Below, in pieces: positions 41,020 through 51,600 of a DNA stretch of 64,000 nucleotides. The position numbers were made by a program, and so were the translations under genes. The DNA comes from Mesostigma viride (taxonomy: Eukaryota; Streptophyta; Mesostigmatophyceae; Mesostigmatales; Mesostigmataceae): assembly GCA_009746045.1 (NCBI GenBank), contig RPFO01000165.1:6115085-6179084 (forward strand), read 5' to 3'. The notes under the pieces were generated by a model that was given only the letters and a program-made list of their open reading frames with translations, searched no databases and was not told the origin of the DNA. Numbering within the stretch: position 1 is the stretch's first letter; each line of letters starts with the position of its first letter.

Positions 41020-41652
41020 AGTTAATATTGCCTGGCAAGCAATATTATTCTACTAAGCTACTTGGCTTGTAGAGATTCTACTTCCGGTTACTACAATCCA
41101 GAAACGGGTTCATTCTGATGAGTATTGCTCGAGATATGAGCAAGATACTGTTCTACTACATTCTACTTGGATTCGGTGATTCTACGGTGGTTCTTCAAGT
41201 GACGCGTGGCATACGGCGTCTTGTCACAGTGTACGATAGGACATTTAGTCTCCGACACTGCGGTCTATTCAATGCTATTGATTAGACGTAACAAATAGTG
41301 ACAGGACTTGTGCGACAGGACACTGATGTGACTATTTATGGATAACGAGTCGAGATCTGCTGGTCCAGAGTGAAGGACAGCAATATTGTGAGATGATCTG
41401 TCCTATCAGTCATCTGGATGTGACTGCGTCACAATTAGTATATAACGAGCAGGACGCTGCCACTTGGTAGCACCACTTTCCCTGCACCTGTGTCCTCGCA
41501 CCTTTGGCGACGGTTCTCACGTGCCTCGTGCATTCTGTGCTGGTAGCCATAACCAGCAACGTAAACCTATTGATTAATATAACTACTTCCTCTGTAGATA
41601 TTAATCAGTGCAGGCTGAACCACAGTTCAGCCACAGTTTCTTTAACTGTATT
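41020..41652 (+). repeat. 3' LTR of LTR element 1, with target duplication
   Basis: 628 bp from AGTTAATATT (41,020) to TTAACT (41,647), followed by GTATT (41,648-41,652), the right copy of the target duplication. Confidence 0.9.
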
Positions 41653-42062
41653 AGTGTAAAATAGTTAGACCGTGGCCTTGTACATGCACACCTACTACAG
41701 GCACTATACCAGCTGACTCATGGACATTACCTAGCCATGTACATGTGTGCCCATGATGCGCCACACACCAGATGATGCCTAGCTTTATTTATTGATAGTT
41801 ATGCTGTGCCCACGCAGAGAGCTGCTCTCTGCTGAGAAGCCATGCATGCCCTAGCTTTTGTAAAGCCATGCTGATCTGCCCCCCTCTGTCGGTGCCCCTA
41901 CTAGGCTAGGTACCAGTGGTGGGCAGGTGCACTTTGTGCACCGAGAGTAGGTCAGGCAGTTTACATCCCCCCACCTGCACGAAGTAGCTAAGAGTGTATT
42001 AAAAGCCATAGGCCCCTTCTCAGGGCTATGTGCTACATACATACTCTCCCAACGGAGTTATG

Positions 42063-44110
42063 TTCCTAATAAATCAATTCATTAATAGCCCTGAGAAGGG
42101 GCATATGGCTTTTAATACACTGTTGGCTACTTCCTGCATGCAGGTGGGGGAACGTAAACTGCCACCAGCCACCTATACTCTATACAGTAGGTGCACCAAG
42201 GGCACCTGCACCACCGTGATCTATCAGAGCCCAGCCCAACTATAAGGGGGGCCGGCCCGTCATGGGGTGGAAGATCAGCATGGCTATACAAAAGCTAGGG
42301 CATGGCTTCTCAGCAGAGAGTAGCTCTCTGCGTGGGCACAGCATAACTATCAATAAATAAAGCTAGGCATCATCTGGTGTGTGGCGCGTCATGGGCACAC
42401 ATGTACATGACTAATTAATGTTCATGAGTCAGCTGGTATAGTGCCTGTATAGTAGGCGTGCATGTACAAGGCCACGGTCTAAATATTCTACACTAATATG
42501 GCTGTATTCCCCTAAGCTGGGGCGTCTGGAGTCGCGGGGGCCGCGGTGGTCGCGGGGGCGCGTGCCAGGGCTTGTGGCCGACGTAGATGGCCGCCCCCTT
42601 CCAGTACACCGGCTGTCTCGCCTTGGTCTGCCGGAGCTGGAGGTAGGTCGGCCATAGCTCCCGTCGCCGTTAATTGTTGCTGCGCCAGGGTCAAGCTAGT
42701 CGTCGTCCACGGTGAAGGGAGTCTTCTCGAGCCGCTTGCAGCGTCTAAGAAACGAAATGTTGTCCGATGGGCCGTCTCAAAGATGAGAAGAAGCGGAGGC
42801 GCCCCTGCCTTACCCCGCGCGCGGGGAAGGCGGTGGGCGACCAGCTTAATCTCACCATTGAAGAAGGCCCATGCGATCAAGGATTTTGCTCTCAAACGCA
42901 CGTGCAAGCTTCTCGGAATTCTCACCTTCCTCCATGTCGAAGTTCTTGAGTATGGCGTTAAGGCTGCGCTTCGCGGGCTCGGTCTCCTGGCGGAGGTCGA
43001 GCTTCTGCTGCTGCATGGCCGGAGCTGTGCATGCTGCAACGGAGGTGGTGGAGGTGGTGTGTTGCTTAAGCATGTCCGCCCAGGGCTGGGTGGGAGGAGC
43101 ATCGCCAGCCAGGCGCAGCGAGGGCTGGCTTGGCGCCCGGCAATGTCCTTCACCGCCTGGGCGGTGATGCCTGCGGTGTTTTGCAGGACCTCGATGGCGA
43201 TGGCGTTGTCCTTGAGGCGCTGGTCGATGTCGCGGAGCTGGGCGGTGATGGCGGCGGAGGAAGGGGTGGTGGCGGTGGAGGAGGCGAGGAGGGTGCATGG
43301 AGGTGGCGGTGGAGATGGTGGATCGAGAGGATCGGGGGGAGCTCGGCAGTCAGCGTGCTGCCCATGGCCGCCACATCTGCAGCGAGGGGGGCCACGTGCT
43401 GCTCCGACGAGGGCCTCCTTATTAGGAGTGAGCGGATGGAGGATTCGGTGGTGAGGGGCTTGGGGGGCCAGAGCTCCTCGAGGGAGCGTCCAAGGACTCA
43501 TGCAGGGAGAAGAGGACGTATTGCTGGAGGTGGGGGCGGCGGCCGGTGGTGTGGATGGTGTTGTCGAAATGGCGCCTCTGAACTGCAAGGCATTGAAGAG
43601 GCGGCCCTAGTGGGAAAGCTACTTGCACAGTTCAAGAAGCGAGGCATGCGATCCCCAGAACACGTAGCTCAGGAGCTTGTCGTGGGTGAGCTTGTCAAAA
43701 AAGCCGGGCTAGCTGGCGTCAAAGTCAAACTCTTCCCAGGTCGGCTCGTCAGGGTGACTAGCTGGGCTTGGGCTCAGGCGAGGCGAGGCGAGCCCGGGGG
43801 GCCGTGGGCGACCACTAGAGCTTGGCTAGTGGCGCTGCTGCCATCTGCATGGGCCGGAGGGCGAAGCTGCAGCCGGAGCTGCAGACGTATTTTCAGGGCT
43901 GAGCACAGCCGCCAGGCTGCGTTGCGCGGAGGAGCATTTGCTCGCCATATATTGCGTAATAGCTTCGGAAAATTATATCAGCGTGTGCGTCTTAGAAAGA
44001 CGAAGCGATTGTGATATTCACAGCCGAATTCGGTGCCCGAACCGGTGAAAGTTATGAGCTCCGCTGTCACCCATGGCTACTCGTGGCTCGTGGCTCGTCT
44101 CGTCGTATCG
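42063..44110 (-). mobile_element. ORF1-only element, copy B, tail-to-tail with copy A
   Basis: Read on the minus strand it has the same 5' leader (CAATCGCTTCGTCTTTCTAA block near 44,010), ATG at 43,948, ORF1, and the same 3' UTR (CACACACCAGATGATGCCTA, then CCCCTTCTCAGGGCTAT) as copy A. It ends at the junction near 42,063 where copy A also ends, so the two form an inverted repeat with arms of about 2 kb (excluding the LTR insertions in the left arm). The terminal hairpin itself is missing from this copy at the junction. Confidence 0.75.
42512..43948 (-). pseudogene. ORF1-like protein, copy B
   Basis: ATG at 43,948 opens MASKCSSAQRSLAAV-type sequence, like copies A and C. After a gap and frame changes the frame 43,588-42,512 covers the Ala/Pro-rich linker, SSAAITAQLRDIDQRLKDNA, IAIEVLQNTAGITAQAVKDI, and in other frames NAILKNFDMEEGENSEKLAR and the TLAQQQLTATGAMADL end. 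Multiple frameshifts are present. The blocks and their order match the other ORF1 copies. Confidence 0.6.
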
Positions 44111-44159
44111 ACGAGCATCATGACTATGCGGAATTAAGCGGGTGTTGGCAGTCCACTGC

Positions 44160-44760
44160 TCGTTTTAGACTTTTTGGCACATGCAGCCGGCCCCGCCCCG
44201 GCAACAAATCGCAGAAGCCGGGGGCAGACAAACCAGGAGGCTGCCCGGGTGTGAGGCTGTCACGTCTAGTGTAGCACATGTCCATGCCGAGTCTATCACG
44301 AAAAGTCCACGGGTGGCGGCCCTGCCGCGCGCAGCCTGGGGCACGCCAGGTGAGGACATATCGCCCAGGCTGGGTGGGCTTGGTGCCAGCTACTAGTCTC
44401 TTAGCTGATGTGTCTACCTGATGTGCATGCGGGCCAGGTGCCAGGCTAGGCCCACTGGGCGCCTGTGCCTAATAATGTGGGAAACATAGGGCAAATCAGC
44501 GTACAAATCCTCATTATACTAATGGGCAACCCTAAGGGGATGTTAAGGGCCTTGCGCAGCATCTCGGTGATGTTGCCGTCGAGTCGTTGCTCCAGCTCCT
44601 GCGTCAGTGTCCAGGTCGATCTCGGCGCCGTAGGTCAGGATCGTCAGAATGACGACCTTGAAGAGGTCACGCTTCACGATCCAGGGTAGGGTGGGGGTGC
44701 TCAACCAGCGGCGGTGGTCATGGAGTTGCGCCCACGCCATGCCGATCCGTGTCGTCCGCA
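44160..44760 (-). pseudogene. LINE-B C-terminal RT fragment
   Basis: The sequence closely parallels 2,830-3,380 (also minus): the post-RT LTYGAE block near 44,640, TRIGMAWAQLHDHRRW near 44,755-44,705, then the DMCYTRRDGLTPGQPPG-type C-terminus near 44,290-44,225. Both ends are truncated. Confidence 0.65.
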
Positions 44761-44890
44761 TGATAGACAAGGAGAAATGGGCTGCCATCAGCGATAAGCA
44801 CCTTCCTGTGGGGCATGCTCCTGTTTTCTCCCCACCGACGGTCGGGCCCTGCGGCCCATTGGTAGAATACAGGGTATAGAAGTCCTCGGG
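44761..44890 (+). pseudogene. LINE-D C-terminal scrap
   Basis: MIDKEKWAAISDKHLPVGHA and PVFSPP match the LINE-D end at 29,000-28,900 (MDKEKWAAICDKHLPEGYA). About 130 bp only, lying head-on to the LINE-B fragment. Confidence 0.6.
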
Positions 44891-44899
44891 TAGAGGTAA

Positions 44900-46940
44900 T
44901 TGCCCCTGAGGATAGCCGCTACATGGGTCTCCACGAGCCGCAGAGGATAGCGGCTATACTCTCCACGAGCCACGAGGTAGCCATGGATGACGGCGGCGCT
45001 CATAACTTTCACGTTTGAGCACTGAATTTAGTCGTGAATATCACAATCGCTTCGTCTTTCTACTAAGACGCACATGCTGATATAATTTTCCGACGCTATC
45101 ACGCAATATATGGCAAACAAACGCGCCTCGACGAATCGCAGTTTGGAAGCTGCGATGAGCCAAGCAAATATGCCTGCAGCTTCGGCTGCCGCTTCGCCTC
45201 CCGGCCTCGCAGGCAGCGGTGACCCTAGCCAAGCGTTAGTGGTTCACTCCTCCGCGGCCTCGCCATCGGCATCGCCAGACCCTATAAACGCAGCCGCTCA
45301 TCCTTTCCACGCGAACCGCGTTTCAAGTTCCATTCCTTCCATGCCGACGAGTGCAACTGGTACGACATTTCCCCGGCAACTGCTATGCATAGCATTTTCT
45401 TCGGGGACTACGCCTCGCTTCTTGAGCTGTGCCTCCACCTTCACGACATCCGTGACCGCCTCCTGGAATATGACGGCACTAATTTAAAGCAGAGCCGCGA
45501 CCTGCTGCTGACGGGCCTGTACCACCGGCCCGAGCTTCAGCACATGCTTCTCTGTTCCCTGCATGCTGACGAAGTCTGACGGCGAGATCTGGGCCCCCAG
45601 GCCCCCCACCATCTCCGCAGCCACATACCGCTCCATCATCACGGAAGCCTTCCAGCAGCACGTGACCCCCCTTGCCGCAGATGTGGTGGCAATGGGCGGC
45701 ACGCTGGCTGCTGAGCTCCCTCACATTTCCACCACCGTCACCTCCACCTCCACCCTCCTCACCTCCACCCTCCTCACCTCCACCTCCACTGCCACTCTCC
45801 ACCTCCACCGCCGACATCAAAGCCCATGCAGCTCCTCGCCATCGACCAGCGTCTCCAGGACACCGCCATTGCAATCGAATGCCTGCAGAACACCGCCGGC
45901 ATCACCGCCCAGTCGGTGAAGGATATCGCTGCCCAGCCGGCCTCTGCTGGCCCAAGCGGCGACGCCCCTCCCACCCAGACCTGCGCGGACCTGCTCAAGC
46001 ACCACGCCACCTCCACCACCTCCACCATCGCGGCACACTCATGGCAGCTTAAACAACAAGCCCTCGACCTCCGCGAGGAGGCCGACCGCACCCAGCGCAG
46101 CCACAACGTCATAGTCAAGAACTTCGACCAGCCGGCAGGTGAGGACTCGACAACCCTTCTTACGGCTTTTAAGCGCGACATTTTTTCCCCCATGCACATT
46201 ACTGGTGAGCTGCACATGTCGGCTGTTCGCCTCCCGCTGCGCGCGGGGTAAGGCTGGCCCGGCACCCGTGCTCCTCACCTTGCGGACAAGCTGTTGTTTC
46301 CGCAAGAAGCTCTCGGGGACTCACTTCACGCTGGACGACGACCTGACCCTGGCCCAGCAACAACGGCGACGTGAGCTATGGCCGACCTACCTCCAGACAC
46401 GGCAAAGCGCAGGGGGGAAACCGGTATGCTGGAGGGGGGACGTCATCCACGTCTACCACAAGCCCTGGCAGGCACCCCCTGCCACCTCAGCAAACCCAGT
46501 CTAGGAAATATAGCAGTAGTGTAGATTAGTAAGGCTTAGCCTACCACGCGGCCCCAGCGCATGTGCGCCCATAATGGCCCCCATGGATGAGGCCTTCAGA
46601 ACTTAGCCAAGCCATGCCTATAATCGGACCCCCCATGGATGTTGTACTAAGAATTTAGCCATGCTATGCCTATGCAGAGAGATGCTCTCTGTCGAGAAGC
46701 CATGCCCTAGCTCTTGTATAGCCATGATGATCTTCCCCACCTATGACGGGCCCCCCTTAGCTGGGAGTTGCCCGAGACTCTGGGTGGTGCAGGTGCCCTA
46801 GTGCACCTAGAGCAAGTGTTGTTTACATTCCCACCCTTGCAGAAAGTAGCTTAGAATGTATGATAGGCCATATGCCCCTTCTCTGGGCTATGTGCTACAG
46901 ATACTCCCAACGGAGTTATGTTCCTAATTAATTAAGCCTG
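44900..46940 (+). mobile_element. ORF1-only element, copy C
   Basis: The 5' leader (GAGCCACGAGGTAGCCATGG, CAATCGCTTCGTCTTTCTAC), ATG at 45,110, ORF1, and 3' UTR end in hairpin CTCCCAACGGAG at 46,904-46,915 followed by TTAATTAA. This is the most complete copy without LTR insertions and has no reverse transcriptase, so the family structure is ORF1 plus UTRs. Confidence 0.75.
45110..46504 (+). pseudogene. ORF1-like protein, copy C
   Basis: It begins MANKRASTNRSLEAAMSQAN. Motif order: FFGDYASLLELCLHLHDIRD (45,390 on), HRPELQHMLLCSLHADEV, a Pro/Thr-rich linker, LAIDQRLQDTAIAIECLQNT, AGITAQSVKDIAAQPA, WQLKQQALDLREEADRTQRS, HNVIVKNFDQPAGED, then after a shift RGKAGPAPVLLTL, FTLDDDLTLAQQQRRRELWP and a C-terminus near 46,504. 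At least two frameshifts are needed, so it is a pseudogene, though long stretches are open. Confidence 0.65.
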
Positions 46941-47230
46941 GGCGATATGTCCTCACCTGGCGTGCCCCCGGCCGCGCGCGGCAGGGCCGCCACCCGTGGA
47001 CTTTTCGTGATAGACTCGGCATGGACATGTGCTACACTAGAAGTGACGGGCTCACCCCCGGGCAGCCTCCTGGTTTGTCTGTAATATGGAGGCAGATGGT
47101 GCGCAAGGATAGATGGCAAGTAGTGATGAAGGAGACCACCCCCAAGCCTGTGGGGGCTCCGCGTGTGACCAAGTATGGCATTCATAGCGATTCGGGCCGC
47201 GGTGCCCACACCCCTGTAACTAGGACCTAG
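46941..47230 (+). pseudogene. LINE-B C-terminus
   Basis: A frame of about 60 codons reads MDMCYTRSDGLTPGQPPGLS, VIWRQMVRKDRWQVVMKETT and PKPVGAPRVTKYGIHSDSGR, the LINE-B C-terminus as at 2,720-2,980. It is 5' truncated and linked directly to the LINE-B tail that follows. Confidence 0.7.
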
Positions 47231-47512
47231 ATAGCTTACACTATCCATTCCATCCCATGTTCCCCTCCCACTGAGGACTTATGCTCACGTGACGCAGTCA
47301 CGTGTCTATTAATTAATTAATTAATTAATTAATCCATTCCATCCCATGTTCCCCTCCCACTGAGGACTTATGCTCACGTGACGCAGTCACGTGTCTATTA
47401 ATTAATTAATCCATTCCACCCCATGTTCCCCTCCCACTGAGAACTTATGCTCACGTGACGCAGTCACGTGTCTATTAATTAATTAATTAATTAATTAATT
47501 AATTAATTAATG
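47231..47512 (+). repeat. Tandem array of LINE-B 3' tails
   Basis: Three tail units (CCATCCCATGTTCCCCTCCC, ACTGAGGACTTATG, then CACGTGACGCAGTCACGTG at 47,286, 47,375 and 47,452) are separated and followed by TTAA repeats of different length. Units are nearly identical. Confidence 0.85.
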
Positions 47513-47931
47513 GCTCGCAAGTACTTGCTTACTTCCGCCACAAAACCAACAATTAATCTGGCCTGCGCTGGTTGTCTCCTTGATCATAAACTCACCGTCT
47601 TTAACATTTGAGTAAATATTTTGCGTTTCGCTTGCCCTATTGTGGTAATTTCGCCTGAACGCAGTCTCCATGGCCACTTCCGCAAGGGATGCGCACACCA
47701 TGACCCGACTTTTCACGGTACACTCCTCGGAGTGTACCTCGGATGGTGCCGCGAATCTTTCGGCGCCAAAAAATTCGTGCATACATGTCCCGTCCCCCGT
47801 TAGTTAATTCATTCTTGCTTATGTCGCGCCCCAATCCTGCCAGGTCGAGAGGTAGCCACCCCGGCCCTTGACTTGGTGCCGCGGCGCTACTTGCTGTGCC
47901 ACGCCATTGTCCACATGCGGGACCCTGCAGT
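47513..47931. other. 3' flank of the radical SAM gene, no feature recognised
   Basis: No transposon motif, RNA gene or conserved ORF. It should contain the end of the radical SAM transcript if the 24-bp array is transcribed. Confidence 0.35.
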
Positions 47932-48630
47932 GAGGCATGCTCAATCCTCATGATGTAGCCATGCTCAATCCTCGTGATATAGCCATGCTCAATCCTCATG
48001 ATGTAGCCATGCTCAATCCTCATGATGTAGCCATGCTCAATCCTCATGATGTAGCCATGCTCAATCCTCATGATGTAGCCATGCTCAATCCTCATGATGT
48101 AGCCATGCTCAATCCTCATGATGTAGCCATGCTCAATCCTCATGATGTTCTGATCATGATGTAGCCATGCTCAATCCTCATGATGTAGCCAAGCTCAATC
48201 CTCATGATGTAGCTATGCTCAATCCTCATGATGTAGCCATGCTCAATCCTCATGATGTAGCCATGCTCAATCCTCATGATGTAGCCATGCTCAATCCTCA
48301 TGATGTAGCCATGCTCAATCCTCATGATGTAGCCATGCTCAATCCTCATGATGTAGCCAAGCTCAATCCTCATGATATAGCCATGCTCAATCCTCATGAT
48401 GTAGCCATGCTCAATCCTCATGATGTAGCCATGCTGAATCCTCATGATGTAGCCATGCTCAATCCTCATGATGTAGCCTATGCTCCATCCTGCAGTGAGG
48501 CATGCTGAATCCTCATGATGTAGCCATGCTCAATGCTTATGATGTAGCCTATGCTCCATCCGGCTAGATGCAGGTGGGAGCCTATCTGTTCTAAGTGAGG
48601 CATGCTCAATCCTCATGATGTAGCCATGGC
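47932..48630. repeat. 24-bp tandem array made from the end of the radical SAM coding sequence
   Basis: About 25 copies of a 24-bp unit; on the minus strand each is ATGGCTACATCATGA followed by GGATTGAGC. The first unit overlaps the last five codons and stop of the gene (ATG GCT ACA TCA TGA at 48,627-48,613). A few units vary (CTCGTGATA, AAGCTC) and there is one break near 48,150 and another near 48,480. It is not CRISPR: the units are contiguous and have no spacers. Confidence 0.95.
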
Positions 48631-51600
48631 GTCATTGGCGTGCTGCTCCGGGTACATGCGCACCAGCGCAGCAAACGTGTCCCGCAGCGCCAGCGACCGC
48701 AGCATCGAGACGTCCACCTGCGGCCCAAGATAGGCCCACCGCCACACACATGCCAGAAAAGGAATAGAGCTGACAGGCAGGCGCCACACATCCCAAGATG
48801 TACATGAGAAGAAGGGACAGGTAGGAACGGTCTATGAACCATCCCCATCGATGCGTCACTTGCGGCGTTTGACAGGAACGACGCGCCGAGCAAGCCACAA
48901 TAGACAAGGCGACAGAAGGCAGGCGGAAGGCAGGCAGAAGGCATGCCCCCCAAGCAGGCCACACATTCAAGGCAGCACCAGACAAGAGGCATGCAAATTT
49001 GTTGCATGCCTCCCGGGATTGCTGCTATCAATGTCAGATCAGCCCATGGAACATTGCAGCATTATCAGCGGCGCATTGTGGCGGCCAAAACGCCCCTAAA
49101 AGCTTACCAGCCATTGTCTGGGCATGTTTACAGTCAATTACAGCAAAAAGGCACTGGCACGGAACTGCCACAGCCAACGTGCTGAGCCTGTAAAAGGCAT
49201 TGCCGTGGGATGTCGTAAGGAACTGGGTGGCACCGCCCTCTTTTAAGAGGGATGCCGCCTTAGAATCGTCTGCGTTTTCACTATGGGTGCATGCACTTTA
49301 TAGTACTAAAAGAATTAGGAATCCATGCATGCACTTTATAGTACTAAAAGAATTAGGAACCCATGCATGCACTTTATAGTACTAAAAGAATTAGGAACCC
49401 ATGCATGCACTTTATAGTACTAAAAGAATTAGGAACCCATGCATGCACTTTATAGTACTAAAAGAATTAGGAACCCATGCATGCACTTTATAGTACTAAA
49501 AGAATTAGGAACCCATGCATGCACTTTATATTGCTAAAAGAATTAGGAATCCATGCATGCACTTTATAGTACTAAAAGAATTAGGAACCCATGCATGCAC
49601 TTAACATAACGTCTTCGTGTTGTGTTGGCGGCGCTGCTCGCCTAGGGTAAAGATGGGGGCTGCGAAGGCTAATGCATCAATTCTACTGACTACCTACGCA
49701 TACAATTCCAATAATGGCATACACATATGATTTCAATAACGGCCTACACATACAATTCTGATAACGGTCCAGGCATACAATTCCAATAATGGCCTACACA
49801 CAATTCTAATAACGACCTACGCATACAATTCTAATGATGGCCTTTTCCACATGTGACCTCATACTCCAACCCCTATTTCTTTTCCCTGTTGTGTTTCCCC
49901 CTATGCGCACATGTGTATGGGAGCGCCCCCCATTTTTGGAATAGGCGACGAACCCAGAACTAAACAGAAAGAGCCCTATTACTGAATAATATATTTCCCA
50001 ATTGATGTGGCAGCATCCGCCCACCTTGGGGACAGACGCCGGCTCCAGGTTGAGGTGCTCCCTGTGCGCGTGCACGAGCGCAAACGTGCGGCCGGACACC
50101 TGGCGAGGGAGTACATCCCCCGTGGAGGCACAAGCACAGGTGCAAGGGGAAGCATGGAAGCATGGAAGCCATACTCGCACGGGGGCGAGGAGGGGCAAGG
50201 GAGCCGTCAGGGGGCAAAAAAGACACAAGCAAGGATAAGAGACATGTGAAAATGTCTGGATCTAACACGGTCAAAGAAACACAGAATGATCGGTTTTGAA
50301 GGTCAGATCTACAGGCCTGTAGGACGGTGTTATTCGTTCCACGTGATCTCAAGTGCACGGGGAAAATCCTACCAGGTTTCCCGCATGGCTGGTCATAGAT
50401 CAGGTCGGTACAAAGTACAACCACCGTAAACAGTATACAAACAGATAAGCCTTTCCAGGTCAAGCATGCTCAGCACAAGTGTCAGGAAAAAGTGGTACGG
50501 GACGATAGTGTTAAAAGTCATATAAAAGTCATACATAGGCCTTACTGGCAGCATTTCAAAACCGGTTTAGCCTCACCTGGTTGAGCATGCCCAGCAGCCC
50601 CTCGGGGGCCAAGTTGGTGCCATCGGGGCCGAGATGACCCACGAAGCGGATCGTTGCCATGCTAGCTGCGTTGCTGTCTCCCGTCACACCACCCTGGGAT
50701 AGCCCAGCCCTGGCCGCAGGGCTTGCCACGTGGCCGCGCACCAGCTCCAGCTTGAGCAGTGATGGGCGGAGGTCGACCTCCTGCGGTGGTGTACAGTAGT
50801 GGCCGTGCAGTAGTCGTGGTGGTTGGTTAGCAGTGATGGAAGTCAAGATCTAGGCTTTGGGGATCACGGTTTAGGGTGTAAAATTTCCCGCGAAGTAAAT
50901 GGACAGAAAAAGCCAACAGCGCTCGACCCTGATGAGGCCGCGCTTGGTAACGAGCGGCGCCATGCTGTCCCGAGGCCTAGGTTCCACTAGTCCTGCTTCA
51001 GGGCTTAAGGATCACCGGGTCGTAGGCTCATGAGGAGATTCAACAGGATGGCCCACTAGAATAAAATGTAGTGATGGGATGGCCCCCTACCCTTATCATC
51101 TAGTATGGCAGGATGGCCCACTAGAATAAAATGTAGTGACGGGATGGCCCCCTACACTTATCATCTAGTATGGCAGGATGGCCCACTAGAATAAAATGTA
51201 GTGACGGGATGGCCCCCTACCCTTATCATCTAGTATGGCAGGATGGCCCACTAGAATAAAATGTAGTGATGGGATGGCCCCCTACACTTATCATCTAGTA
51301 TGGCAGGATGGCCCACTAGAATAAAATGTAGTGACGGGATGGCCCCCTACACTTATCATCTAGTATGGCAGGATGGCCCGCCACAGTATCTGACATCATC
51401 TAGTGTGACAGGATGGCCCACTACCATACAATGTTGTTTACTAGGACGGCCCATAGATTATCATGTCGCATACTAGGATGGCACACTACAATATCACATA
51501 GGACAGGATGACCCACCTTGTTGCGGCCGCGCTTGGTCACACGCGGCACTATAAACATCTCCAGCGCTAGGATGTCGCGCACCCACGTAGCGTACTCGGA

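Larger units (their letters stand above)
34184..41647 (+). mobile_element. LTR element 1: nearly intact Copia-like retrotransposon (7464 bp)
   Basis: It has two 628-bp LTRs about 99% identical, a 5-bp target duplication GTATT, an extra ORF after the 5' LTR, gag with a CCHC knuckle, and a 1059-codon pol frame with integrase, retropepsin-like, RT and RNase H segments in that order. A related but unoccupied site exists in ORF1-only copy B (complement near 42,490, one ATATT), which confirms the duplication length. Copia-type RT and RNase H place it near Copia/Pseudoviridae-type elements, but the domain order and the AGTT...AACT termini are atypical. Confidence 0.9.
29970..42062 (+). mobile_element. 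ORF1-only element, copy A, carrying two nested LTR retrotransposons
   Basis: The 5' region (GAGCCACGAGGTAGCCATGG, then CAATCGCTTCGTCTTTCTAA and an ATATAATTTTCCG block before the ATG at 30,129) matches copies B and C. The 3' end matches them too, with hairpin CTCCCAACGGAG at 42,046-42,057. Two LTR elements sit inside: one at 30,396-32,965 within ORF1 (5-bp duplication CTAGC) and one at 34,184-41,647 within the 3' UTR (5-bp duplication GTATT). Disregarding them, the element is about 2.05 kb, the same as copies B and C, and contains no reverse transcriptase. Confidence 0.75.

Noticed and set aside
48140-48508. ORFs encoding MLNPHDVA or MRIEHGYI repeats
   Set aside because: The 24-bp unit is divisible by three, so open frames arise automatically; they are not genes.
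47932-48600. CRISPR-like array
   Set aside because: The 24-bp units are contiguous without spacers, and the host is eukaryotic. It is a satellite derived from the adjacent coding end.
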